A DNA stretch of 64,000 nucleotides from Phycisphaeraceae bacterium (GTDB taxonomy: Bacteria > Planctomycetota > Phycisphaerae > Phycisphaerales > SM1A02): positions 3,229,205-3,293,204 of the forward strand of contig CP054178.1 in NCBI GenBank assembly GCA_015709595.1. Reading direction: 5' to 3'. Within the stretch, counting starts at the first letter, position 1. Each line of letters begins with the position of its first letter. Position numbers and translations under genes: made by a program. This document shows positions 9,624 through 17,025 of this stretch, piece by piece. The notes under the pieces were generated by a model. That model had not been told where the DNA came from, did no database searches, and saw only the letters and a program-made list of their open reading frames with translations.

Positions 9624-10901
9624 ATGCGCCTGGTCGCGGACCTGATCTACGTTCTGCTGCTGCTGCTCACCCTGCCGGTGTGGCTGGTGCGTCTGCTGGT
9701 GACGGGCAAGATTCGGACCGATTGGCCGGCTCGCTTCGGACGCGCCGCCGCGCTGCCGCCGCATGATGCTCCAACGGTGCTGCTGCACGCGGTGTCGGTG
9801 GGGGAGGTGAACGCCCTGCGTCATCTGGTGCCGATTCTGCGGGCGCATCCCGATCGACCGCGCGTGGTCATCGCCTGCACCACCGACACCGGCCTGGCGC
9901 GGGCGCGCGAACTGTTCGGGGTGGAGCACGCCATCGTACGTTTTCCCCTTGATTTCTCCTTCGCGGTTCGCCGCTTTCTGCGCGCCATCAACCCCGCCGT
10001 GGTCGCGCTGGTCGAGCTGGAGGTCTGGCCCACGTTTGTCGCGCTCTGCACCAGGCGAGGGATCCCCGTGTGCGTGATCAACGGTCGTCTCTCCGAGCGG
10101 AGCATTGGTCGGTACCGGCGCATCCGGTGGCTGCTGCGCTCCACGTTCGCGCGGCTGGCGGCGGTCGCGGCACAGAATGAGTCGTACGCCGCGCGTTTCG
10201 TCGAGATGGGCGTGCCGGCCGACCGCGTGCGCGTCACCGACACGATGAAGTGGGACGCCGCCACGATCGCGGATGACGTACCCGGCGCCGCCGCGCTGGC
10301 GGAGTCGATGGGCATCGACCGGTCACGCCCGCTGGTGGTGGGGGGGTCCACCGAGCCGGTCGAGCATCGCCTGCTGCACGAGGCCACGCCGTCCGGCGTG
10401 CAGCTGCTGTGCGCCCCGCGGCGTCCTGAGTGGTTCGACGACGCCGCCCGCGACCTGCCGGGATGCGCGCGACGGTCGAAGGGCGATCGAGGCAGCCCCA
10501 CCGGGCGATTCCTGCTCGACACCATCGGCGAACTGCGGCAGGCGTACGCGCTGGCGGACGTGGTGGTGGTGGGGCGGAGCTTCGGCGAGTTGCACGGCTC
10601 GGACATGATGGAGCCGGTGGCGCTGGGCAGGGCGACCATCGTGGGCCCGCGCGTGGATGACTTCCGTGAGACCGTCGCGGCGCTGCTCAAGGGCGGCGGC
10701 ATCATCCAGACCGACGCGGCGGGACTGCCTGGCGTGATCCGCTCACTGCTGGATGATCCCCTCGCCCGCGCGCAGCTGGCCGAGCGAGGACGCACCGTGG
10801 TGCGCCGGCGCCAGGGGGCCAGCGCACGTCACGCGGCGCTGATCCTCTCGCTTGCGAAGAACGGTCCTGGTTCTTCCTGGGAGATCGATCATCATGCGTG
10901 A
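9624..10901 (+). CDS. waaA: 3-deoxy-D-manno-octulosonic acid transferase
   Basis: This 425-residue GT30 glycosyltransferase adds Kdo to lipid A precursor at the cytoplasmic face of the inner membrane. It has an N-terminal membrane anchor (IYVLLLLLTLPVWLVRLLV), the catalytic-base region LLHAVSVGEVNALRHLVP, the conserved VALVELEVWPTFV and VINGRLSERS segments, and a C-terminal CMP-Kdo-binding domain with VVVGRSFGELHGSDMMEPVALG. The gene implies an LPS-bearing outer membrane. The ATG at 9624 sits 9 nt after a TACACT box (9609-9614). Its end overlaps thiL by 8 nt. Confidence 0.94.
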   Translation: MRLVADLIYVLLLLLTLPVWLVRLLVTGKIRTDWPARFGRAAALPPHDAPTVLLHAVSVGEVNALRHLVPILRAHPDRPRVVIACTTDTGLARARELFGVEHAIVRFPLDFSFAVRRFLRAINPAVVALVELEVWPTFVALCTRRGIPVCVINGRLSERSIGRYRRIRWLLRSTFARLAAVAAQNESYAARFVEMGVPADRVRVTDTMKWDAATIADDVPGAAALAESMGIDRSRPLVVGGSTEPVEHRLLHEATPSGVQLLCAPRRPEWFDDAARDLPGCARRSKGDRGSPTGRFLLDTIGELRQAYALADVVVVGRSFGELHGSDMMEPVALGRATIVGPRVDDFRETVAALLKGGGIIQTDAAGLPGVIRSLLDDPLARAQLAERGRTVVRRRQGASARHAALILSLAKNGPGSSWEIDHHA

Positions 10902-11889
10902 GTTCTCCCTGCTCCAGCACGTCTACGCCTCCAATCCGTCGCTGGACCGGCGCGTGCTGATTCCGCCGGGCGACGACATGGCGATGGTGGCGCTTTCAGC
11001 CGCGAGCGGCGGGCGTACGGGTAGCGGATGCGTCCTGGCGGCGGTGGATCAACTCGTCGCGGGGCGGCATTTCGACGCGTCAGTCACGCCCGTCGAGCTC
11101 GTGGGACGCAAGGCGGTGGCTCGTTCGCTCAGCGACGTCGCCGCCATGGCCGCCAGACCGCTCTGCACGCTGGCCGCTGTCACGCTGCCGCCGGAGTACG
11201 GCGAGCCGAACGCCACGCGGCTGTTCGACGCCATGCGTCGCACCGCGGAACAGTTCGAGTGTCCGCTGGTGGGGGGGGACATCGCGTTCCACCCGCGCGG
11301 GGGTCTGCCGCTCGTGTGTTCGGTCACGGTGCTGGCCGAGCCGATTGATGAGGCCCATCCGCCCGTCACGCGCCGCGGTGCGCAGCCGGGCGACGGGGTG
11401 TACGTGACCGGAACCGTGGGGGGGTCGCTCGGCGCCGACCGGCTCGGAAAGCATCTCACCTTCGATCCGCGCATCAACGAGGCCATCGAGATTCGACTGG
11501 CGCTGGGCGATCGGCTGCACGCCATGCTTGACATCAGCGACGGACTGGGACGCGATGCGGCGCATCTGGTCGAGGGTGCGGATCTGACCATCGAAATCGA
11601 GGTGAGTCGAATCCCCCTCACGCCGGGCCGCGCCTGGCGCGAGGCGTTGAGCGACGGTGAGGATTACGAACTGTGCTTTACCGCCGCGGGCCAGGCGCCC
11701 GGGCGCGTGCGCAATCTGCCGGTGACGCGCGTCGGGCGCGTGGTGCGCGGGGGCGGATGCGAAGCCGGACGAGCCATCGCCATCACGCCATCCGGTGAGC
11801 GGGTGGACATTTCCGTTGCGGGATGGGAGCACGCCGACGCCGACCGGGTCGATCGTTCGTCGCGCGACGAAAGGGGTGATGGTTCGTGA
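10894..11889 (+). CDS. thiL: thiamine-monophosphate kinase
   Basis: This 331-residue ATP-dependent kinase of the PurM/ThiL fold converts thiamine monophosphate to the pyrophosphate cofactor. Motifs include IPPGDDMAMV at the N terminus, AAVDQLVAGRHF (metal-binding Asp), KAVARSLSDVAAMAA, LDISDGLGRDAAHL and the GEDYELCFT signature near the C terminus. The start at 10894 lies inside the end of waaA and has GGGAG upstream. The stop overlaps the GTG start of the next gene, so translation of the three genes is probably coupled. Confidence 0.95.
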   Translation: MREFSLLQHVYASNPSLDRRVLIPPGDDMAMVALSAASGGRTGSGCVLAAVDQLVAGRHFDASVTPVELVGRKAVARSLSDVAAMAARPLCTLAAVTLPPEYGEPNATRLFDAMRRTAEQFECPLVGGDIAFHPRGGLPLVCSVTVLAEPIDEAHPPVTRRGAQPGDGVYVTGTVGGSLGADRLGKHLTFDPRINEAIEIRLALGDRLHAMLDISDGLGRDAAHLVEGADLTIEIEVSRIPLTPGRAWREALSDGEDYELCFTAAGQAPGRVRNLPVTRVGRVVRGGGCEAGRAIAITPSGERVDISVAGWEHADADRVDRSSRDERGDGS

Positions 11890-12515
11890 TCTTCGAATAT
11901 CTCACGACCTCGCCGGAAGAGACGTCGCGGCTCGGTGAGCTGCTCGCCGGGTGTCTGCTGCCCGGCGACCTGATCGTTCTGGACGGACCGCTCGGCGCCG
12001 GCAAGACCCGCCTGGTGCGCGGGCTGGCCCGCGGGCTGGGCGCCGATGAGCGATCCGTTTCCAGCCCGACCTTTGTGTTGTGTCAGGAGTACCCCTGCGC
12101 CGACGAGCGCGTACTGGCCCACATCGACGCCTATCGCATGGCGTCAACGGATGACCTTGAGTCCATCGGCTGGTCGGAACTGAGAGCCGATCCCGACACG
12201 ATCATCGCCTTGGAATGGCCCAGTCGCGTGGCCGAAGTCATCGACCGCGAGAGGCCCGTCCGCGTCCTGCTGGAGCACGCGGGCGAAACGGAGCGGCGCG
12301 TGTCCATCGACGTGCCCGACGCCGCGGCGGAACGGTTCGCTCGGCTTGCGCCGCGCACACGCCCGTGTCCGGCGTGCGGCAGGCCGGCCTCGATGCACGG
12401 CCCGGATGCGCCATTCTGCTCCGAGCGTTGCCGCCGGCTCGACCTGGGCGACTGGCTGAGCGAGCGGCATCGCCTCTCGAGGCCGATCAGTCCGGACGAT
12501 GAACCCGGTGCATGA
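11886..12515 (+). CDS. tsaE: TsaE ATPase fused to a YacG-type zinc finger
   Basis: The first 150 or so residues are a complete TsaE, the ATPase that drives tRNA t6A modification with TsaD/TsaB. They include Walker A LDGPLGAGKTRLVRG, SSPTFVLCQEY, HIDAYRM and ALEWPSRV. The last 50 residues form a YacG-like zinc ribbon: CPACGRPAS, then CSERCRRLDLGDWLSERHRL, with all four cysteines and the terminal RRxDLGxWLxE signature. Stand-alone YacG is a 65-residue protein reported to inhibit DNA gyrase in Escherichia coli. The frame is continuous across the join, so this is a true fusion in the sequence given. A GTG start overlaps the thiL stop (GTGA). Confidence 0.92.
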   Translation: MIFEYLTTSPEETSRLGELLAGCLLPGDLIVLDGPLGAGKTRLVRGLARGLGADERSVSSPTFVLCQEYPCADERVLAHIDAYRMASTDDLESIGWSELRADPDTIIALEWPSRVAEVIDRERPVRVLLEHAGETERRVSIDVPDAAAERFARLAPRTRPCPACGRPASMHGPDAPFCSERCRRLDLGDWLSERHRLSRPISPDDEPGA

Positions 12516-12616
12516 GTGACCCGGATTTCGTGAAATCGCCGCCACCTGGAGCGGTGGATGCTCCGCATCATGCAAGGGATGACAATGTCTGGAGCACGTT
12601 GCCCGTCCGTGGCGCG

Positions 12617-13228
12617 TCAACCCCCTCGTCGCACGCGACCGGCCCGGCTCGATCGGCCGCGGGCGCCGCCTCGCTCGGTGGGGGAGGGGAAGGCCTGACC
12701 CGCTTCCCGGGCGTCGGCGCTCTGTTCTCGCTCCATCATGGCGCGCCCCCGGGGACTGATCGCGTAGATCTGGAAGCGGTGACCCACCGCCTCCCAGCCG
12801 TGCAGGCGGGCGACGCGCTCGCGGATGGACACCAGTTCCGGGTCGGAGAACTCCACATGCTCGCCGGTCTTCACGCACACGAGATAGTCGCGCGGCGCCT
12901 TGCCGTAGACGAGTTGATAATGGGCCTGGCGCGAGTCGAAGAGCGCCTGGGTGATGATGCCCGCCTCCTGGAGCAGCTTGATGGTGCGATAGATCGTGGC
13001 CTTGGAGACGCGATAGCCGCGCTGCCGCATCTCCAGCAGCAACTCCTCGGCCTCGAACACACCGTCTCGCTCGATGATGGCGTCGAGCACGTCAGCCCGT
13101 TCGGGCGTGTACTTGAGATTGAGCGACTTGAGGTAGCGCCGGAACACGGAGCACAGCGGCGCCATGGCCGCGGCGGCGTCCGGCAGTCCGGTGGTAGAGG
13201 CCATCGATGGAAGTGGGCGTAAATCCAT
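12617..13228 (-). CDS. Fur-family transcriptional regulator
   Basis: This 203-residue protein has the Fur winged-helix DNA-binding domain (LKYTPERADVLDAIIERDGVFEAEELL, with recognition helix VSKATIYRTIKLLQEAG) and a shortened metal/dimerisation domain. The CxxC pair of the usual structural zinc site is not intact: DYLVCVKTGEHVEF has a single Cys followed by Thr-Gly. Several of the usual His residues are also absent, so which metal it senses (Fe, Zn, Mn or peroxide) cannot be inferred. The C-terminal tail of about 35 residues is low-complexity and basic. The ATG at 13228 is preferred because TACACT lies 6 nt upstream. Confidence 0.9.
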   Translation of the reverse strand: MDLRPLPSMASTTGLPDAAAAMAPLCSVFRRYLKSLNLKYTPERADVLDAIIERDGVFEAEELLLEMRQRGYRVSKATIYRTIKLLQEAGIITQALFDSRQAHYQLVYGKAPRDYLVCVKTGEHVEFSDPELVSIRERVARLHGWEAVGHRFQIYAISPRGRAMMEREQSADAREAGQAFPSPTERGGARGRSSRAGRVRRGG

Positions 13229-13234
13229 GCGCAC

Positions 13235-13240
13235 AGTGTA
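13235..13240 (-). promoter_or_regulatory. TACACT -10-like box before the Fur-family gene
   Basis: On the minus strand TACACT lies 6 nt before the ATG at 13228, again implying a nearly leaderless transcript. A 12-bp AT-rich repeat copy (13280-13291) sits about 40 bp further upstream, where an operator could lie. Confidence 0.4.
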
Positions 13241-13279
13241 CGGGTGCGCGGTAACGCGGTGAGTCGCCATCCTTCGACC

Positions 13280-13291
13280 GTTTTACATAAC
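13280..13291. repeat. 12-bp direct repeat, copy 1 (GTTTTACATAAC)
   Basis: GTTTTACATAAC occurs here and again, identically and in the same orientation, at 13975-13986. The two copies bracket the orphan gene at 13362-13853 and stand out in otherwise GC-rich DNA. They could be remnants of an attachment site or operator sites. Confidence 0.6.
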
Positions 13292-13361
13292 GCTTCCTGG
13301 GTCGACGATCCCAAGGTTCCCAGGCGAGCCGGACTCGGAAGCACGCCCACAGGAGGACAGG

Positions 13362-13853
13362 TCAGTCATCGCGCGATCGGAACTGGGCCTCGCCGTTGCG
13401 CCCGATGTTCGTCCAGACGATGTCGAACTCCCCTTCGCCGGTGGTGAGTATCCAGCGATCATCGGAGTAGCAGTGCAGCTCCGGCATTCGCCCGGTCTCG
13501 GGATTCTTGGAGATGACCAGTCGCCCCTCGACGAGCGTCTCGCCAAAGTCCTCATCCTTCATCCAGTCGAGGAGTTCGGCGGGATACTGCTGGCCCCTGG
13601 GCCCACGAAGCGACACACGGGTCTGGAGTTTCACGGTCACGCCTCCCGCACGAATCGTGCTCAGGTGGTTGGTTTCCGATGATTCAACCGCGTCATCAGC
13701 CGAAGAGACGCGGAACGGTCTCCAAGTCGCCGGATTCTCCCACGTTCCCAGTATCTCATCGGGACGTGGCGTCTTCAATCGTGAATACGCGGAACCGTCG
13801 TCATCTTTGGGCGAAGAAACCTCGGTTTTCACGCCAAACGGGGGATTTTGCAT
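13362..13853 (-). CDS. hypothetical protein, orphan gene
   Basis: I do not recognise this 163-residue protein. It has no signal peptide or membrane segment. The second half looks like a compact beta-rich domain (VTVKLQTRVSLRG, ETLVEGRLVISKN, RWILTTGEGEFDIVW). Its codon use is less GC-biased than that of the backbone genes, which hints at transfer. The longer open frame running back to 14906 is antisense to the element genes and is not credible, so the ATG at 13853 was chosen; a GGAG sequence lies very close to it. It sits between two identical 12-bp repeats. Confidence 0.6.
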   Translation of the reverse strand: MQNPPFGVKTEVSSPKDDDGSAYSRLKTPRPDEILGTWENPATWRPFRVSSADDAVESSETNHLSTIRAGGVTVKLQTRVSLRGPRGQQYPAELLDWMKDEDFGETLVEGRLVISKNPETGRMPELHCYSDDRWILTTGEGEFDIVWTNIGRNGEAQFRSRDD

Positions 13854-13974
13854 ACTCCAAACACCGCAGGGCCTCGAACACGTTGGTCGATCCAGACGGG
13901 AACGCGGGCGGATCGACGCAACGTGTGAATCTGCAATAGGTTGCGTCGATCGAAACGGATCGATCCAGGCGTTG

Positions 13975-13986
13975 GTTTTACATAAC
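13975..13986. repeat. 12-bp direct repeat, copy 2 (GTTTTACATAAC)
   Basis: This is identical to 13280-13291. Together with the next 16 bases it resembles a Xer/dif site layout: an 11-bp arm (GTTTTACATAA), a 6-bp centre (CATATA) and a second arm (TTCTCGGACTT). The first arm matches the reverse complement of the known dif arm TTATGTTAAAT at 9 of 11 positions by eye. Confidence 0.5.
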
Positions 13987-14002
13987 ATATATTCTCGGAC
14001 TT
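13986..14002. repeat. candidate attL of element 1
   Basis: CATATATTCTCGGACTT matches CATATATTATAGGACTT at 25376-25392 at 15 of 17 positions, in direct orientation. The two sites enclose the integrase and the virion-type genes. Typical attachment cores are exact, so only the first eight bases (CATATATT) may be the crossover region. Confidence 0.45.
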
Positions 14003-14238
14003 CAAGCGGTGCGTGATCGCAAGGGCGCGTAGGTGGTGGGATGCCGCCCGCACCGCATTGTGTTGCGCGCTGACGCCGAGGCCGCCGCTCGTAATCCAGT
14101 AACCGTTTCGCACCGAGCGCCAGCCCCGGGTGCTCGTGTGCATCGCACCACGGGGCGACATCCTGATCCGCGTGAACCACCCGACGAGGTTCCAGCCTGA
14201 GACGGTGGCACGCGATCAATCGCACGGAGGCGATTGTC

Positions 14239-15300
14239 ATGACGGTAGCAGCAACGCCCACGCCGGTCAAGAGGTTCAGCCGTTCCGCCCGGCACCTGAT
14301 GCGGTGCCTGATTGCGATCGAAGAAGCTGCGATCCGCGTCGGCAACATCGACGAACAAGGGCGCCCCATCGTCACTCCAAGACAGGCCACCATCGGCGCG
14401 AGGATCGGCGTTTCCGCTCGCCAGGTCCGCAACATCCGCGCCGAGTGCATCGCTGCGGGATGGCTCGCGGTCCAGAAAACCGGCCGCGCCTTGCGGTGGT
14501 TCATCCTGGTGGCGAGGTCATTTTTTACACGTGACCGTTTCCGCTCAGTTTCCGCTCGCGCGCCGCGCCGTATAGAGAGCGCGCGTGCGTCGGATTCCAG
14601 AGAGCACAGAGAGACAAAACCCAATGGGCCTGAACGGCCAATGGGCTCGTGCCGACTGAGTGTGACGAAGACCGACCTGTCGGACCCGCGCCGCCTGCGC
14701 GAGATCGCCGAGACCGCCTCGCGCGACATCGGGCGGCACGGTCGGCTCGTCGCTCCAGGCCGAGACGGACTGCGGAAGATCCTGGAGATGGCGGCGCACG
14801 CACTGCACACCCGCGGCATCAGGGACGCGGTGCGCGCGTTCTGCGCCATGCTCTGGCACCCCGAGAAACGCCGCACCATCACGCTCGCCGACGAGGACCG
14901 CGCCACGGCGATGATGGCCGCGATGGATCGGGAGCGCTATCCGCGCGAAGCGCCCGAGCCAGCCACGCCTCAGCCCAAAACGCCCGAGGAATCCGACGCC
15001 TCGATCGTGCGGAAGGCGGTGCAGCGCGCCACGAGCAGACCACGCCAACCAGTCGATGCACGTACAGCACTGCGCAGTTTCCGAGAAGCTCTCACACAAC
15101 ATCACGGCTGGACCCCCGACCGATGGAAACGTGCCATCGAAGCCGCGGGGTTCGGCTCGCTCGTCACAGACACCGGAGGCCCAGAACATGGCGACCGCAC
15201 GCGCGAAGTACCAACTCCCCTGCCACCGCCCGCCGCACACGCCGAGGCGAGCCACAAGGCCCGCAGCCCCGCGCCAGCTGGGGCTGTTTGCCCCCGCTAA
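14239..15300 (+). CDS. helix-turn-helix protein, possible replication initiator of element 1
   Basis: This 353-residue protein is the first gene of the cassette, with GGAGG 9 nt before its ATG. The N-terminal 90 residues look like a winged-helix domain (TPRQATIGARIGVSARQVRNIRAECIAAGWL at about 46-76, then a beta hairpin RALRWFILV), a layout seen in plasmid and phage replication initiators and in regulators. A basic, Ser/Arg-rich linker follows (about 95-140), then a helical domain and a proline-rich tail. Three copies of GTTTCCGCTC lie inside the gene. Its function as initiator is inferred from domain style and position. It overlaps the next small gene by 113 nt. Confidence 0.7.
   Translation: MTVAATPTPVKRFSRSARHLMRCLIAIEEAAIRVGNIDEQGRPIVTPRQATIGARIGVSARQVRNIRAECIAAGWLAVQKTGRALRWFILVARSFFTRDRFRSVSARAPRRIESARASDSREHRETKPNGPERPMGSCRLSVTKTDLSDPRRLREIAETASRDIGRHGRLVAPGRDGLRKILEMAAHALHTRGIRDAVRAFCAMLWHPEKRRTITLADEDRATAMMAAMDRERYPREAPEPATPQPKTPEESDASIVRKAVQRATSRPRQPVDARTALRSFREALTQHHGWTPDRWKRAIEAAGFGSLVTDTGGPEHGDRTREVPTPLPPPAAHAEASHKARSPAPAGAVCPR
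14410..14557 (+). repeat. three GTTTCCGCTC copies inside the first element gene
   Basis: GTTTCCGCTC occurs at 14410-14419, 14537-14546 and 14548-14557, the last two separated by one base. The pair follows a T-run and a CACGTG-like sequence (14521-14533). Repeats inside or beside a replication-type gene may be initiator binding sites, but three 10-mers are weak evidence. Confidence 0.35.
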
Positions 15301-15364
15301 CAGCGCACTGACCGCCGATCCTGCACGCCCCCAACCGCCACAAAACCGGAGGACGAACCCGTGA
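15188..15364 (+). CDS. small basic proline-rich protein, overlapping frame
   Basis: This 58-residue frame starts inside the end of the previous gene with a good ribosome binding site (GGAGG 8 nt before the ATG). It ends in TGA overlapping the GTG start of the next gene (GTGA). Those two features suggest real, coupled translation despite the 113-nt overlap. The product is rich in Arg and Pro, beginning MATARAKYQLPCHRPPHTP, and has no recognisable domain. Confidence 0.45.
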   Translation: MATARAKYQLPCHRPPHTPRRATRPAAPRQLGLFAPANSALTADPARPQPPQNRRTNP

Positions 15365-16599
15365 CCACGACGACACCCCCCAACACAACACCGAAGCCCG
15401 ACGCGATCGACGAACTCCTTTCGACGCTCGCCGGAGGCGAACACAGCTTGAAGGTCTACCGCGTCGGTCCGCAGGGACTCGAAATCTGCCAGACGTACAC
15501 GGTGGACACGTTCTCCGAGGAGGCCGTGGCACGCACCTGGGGCAGCGGGGCGTATGAGCTCCACATCTACGAGCGCGGCAAGCGCGGGATGCAGGCGAAG
15601 CGCCCGTTCCGAGTCGCCGCGCCACCTGGTGAGTCCTCGCAGTCCATCGCGCCGCCGCCAAGGCCCGCGCCGCAGAACGCGCCCAGCGCCTACACGATGC
15701 CCGCCGAGGCGGGCGTGTTCGGCATGTTGATGCAGATGCAGCAGCAGCAGTTCCAGATGCAATTGGAAGCGGCGAAGGCGGACCGCGCGATGTTCCTGTC
15801 TCTCATCGAGAAGATCGGGCAGAAGTCGGACACCATGCCCGAGATCAACGCAATGGAGCAGATGATGCGGTTCGCCGACAAGCTCACACGCAACCAGGAC
15901 CGCGACGGAGACAGCGCCGACGCCCTGGTCAAGATGGTGCCCGGCATCATCGAGGCGATGAACAAGCCCAGGCAGACGCTGCCACCTTCGATCGCGGTCA
16001 TGTTAGACCATCAGCGACAGCGCCAGCGCCTTCCGCAGCTCACGCGCAGCGGCGCGCCCACGACAAACGGTGCGATGCCCGGACCGCGTCGATTCGAAAA
16101 CGGCCAGCCGGTGGAGCCAGCGCCCGCCGCCACCGAGGGCGCGCCGAGCGCGGCACTCCCCGACTCCGTTCAGACGCTCATCCAGGTGCTGCGCATCGCC
16201 GTGACTCAGCACGATCCCGACCCGGCGACGTACAGCAACGTGGTGATCGACCTGCTCGGCGAGGACACCATCCAGGCGGCGATCGACGGCTACGACGAGG
16301 GGCATTTCGCGGGAATGCTCGGCAACCTGGACCCGGCCCTGGCACAGCGCCGCGACTTCCTGCTGGCCGTGGAGCGGGAGGTCCGCGCCGCATTTCTTGA
16401 CTCCGAGGGCGATCCAGCCGATACTACTTCCGGAGTGAGTCCGGCGAGTGCATCGAGCCCCCCCATCGATGCCGCTGACGCTTCGCACGCATCCCAACCA
16501 GCCGCCCAGCCGACAACTGACGGCGACGCTGCCGCTGCCAAGCGATCCCGACCAAAGGGTGCTCGCGACGTTGCACATAATGCGCGCAGTCGTGCGTGA
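15361..16599 (+). CDS. hypothetical protein with Gln/Met-rich helical middle
   Basis: I do not recognise this 412-residue protein. The N terminus is a small alpha/beta region (HSLKVYRVGPQGLEICQTY, EAVARTWGSGAYELHIYERG). A proline-rich linker leads into a long helix (about 118-175, FGMLMQMQQQQFQMQLEAAK) with coiled-coil character. After a second linker, a helical domain (TLIQVLRIAVTQHDPDPATY to RRDFLLAVEREVRAAFLD) precedes an Ala/Ser/Pro-rich tail. No ATPase motifs are present. It starts with GTG after GGAGG, overlaps the small gene before it, and its 3' end overlaps the transglutaminase-like gene. A scaffolding or assembly role is conceivable but unproven. Confidence 0.8.
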   Translation: MTTTTPPNTTPKPDAIDELLSTLAGGEHSLKVYRVGPQGLEICQTYTVDTFSEEAVARTWGSGAYELHIYERGKRGMQAKRPFRVAAPPGESSQSIAPPPRPAPQNAPSAYTMPAEAGVFGMLMQMQQQQFQMQLEAAKADRAMFLSLIEKIGQKSDTMPEINAMEQMMRFADKLTRNQDRDGDSADALVKMVPGIIEAMNKPRQTLPPSIAVMLDHQRQRQRLPQLTRSGAPTTNGAMPGPRRFENGQPVEPAPAATEGAPSAALPDSVQTLIQVLRIAVTQHDPDPATYSNVVIDLLGEDTIQAAIDGYDEGHFAGMLGNLDPALAQRRDFLLAVEREVRAAFLDSEGDPADTTSGVSPASASSPPIDAADASHASQPAAQPTTDGDAAAAKRSRPKGARDVAHNARSRA

Positions 16600-17023
16600 T
16601 GCCCTGCACTCGCCTCTACTCCACTCGCTCGCCTCGCGCATTTCTTCACACGTTCACAGCCGCGACCCGATCGACCACTTGCGCGCCGTCGCGCGGTTCC
16701 TGGGGGCGGCTGTTTCCTTCAAGGCCGATCCCTTCGGCGTTGAACATCTGCGCACACCCGAGCAGCTGATCGAGGAGATCGAGCAGCACGGCAACGTCGC
16801 CGCCGACTGCGATGACCTGGCCATGCTCGCCGCGGCGCTCATCCGGTCGATCGGATTGGAGCCATACTTCGTCGTGGCCGGCCGCACCCAGCGGCTCACG
16901 CATGTCTTCCCCGCCGCGCGCGTGCGCGGCGGCGCGATCATCCCGATGGACGTGCAGGAAGGCCTGCCGGTCGGACGGTGGCCGGAGGGCGTCGCGCGTC
17001 AAGTCGTATTCAGGGCCATCTGA
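16469..17023 (+). CDS. transglutaminase-like cysteine protease/peptidase
   Basis: The 184-residue product has a transglutaminase-fold core with a complete Cys-His-Asp triad in order: Cys in GNVAADCDDLAMLAAALIR, His in QRLTHVFPAAR and Asp in IIPMDVQEG. In the family this fold serves as peptidase, amidase or cross-linking enzyme; in a phage cassette it could process virion proteins or attack peptidoglycan peptides. The start is uncertain: ATG 16469 overlaps the previous gene by 131 nt, and ATG 16580 would shorten it to 147 residues while keeping the core. The next gene starts 2 nt after the stop. Confidence 0.78.
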   Translation: MPLTLRTHPNQPPSRQLTATLPLPSDPDQRVLATLHIMRAVVRDALHSPLLHSLASRISSHVHSRDPIDHLRAVARFLGAAVSFKADPFGVEHLRTPEQLIEEIEQHGNVAADCDDLAMLAAALIRSIGLEPYFVVAGRTQRLTHVFPAARVRGGAIIPMDVQEGLPVGRWPEGVARQVVFRAI

Positions 17024-17025
17024 CC

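Larger units (their letters stand above)
13854..14238. other. gene-free, AT-rich junction region at the left end of element 1
   Basis: These 385 bases hold no convincing gene. They contain the second GTTTTACATAAC copy (13975-13986), directly followed by the candidate attachment core CATATATTCTCGGACTT (13986-14002). The AT-rich core contrasts sharply with the GC-rich flanks. The last part has the GGAGG ribosome binding site for the gene at 14239. Confidence 0.6.

Noticed and set aside
7941-9929. A 662-codon minus-strand frame opposite the solenoid protein
   Set aside because: The plus-strand repeats explain its apparent periodicity; no start signal or domain is present.
13854-14906. N-terminal extension of the orphan gene antisense to the element 1 start
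   Set aside because: It would cross the candidate attachment site and oppose the winged-helix gene; the peptide is low complexity.
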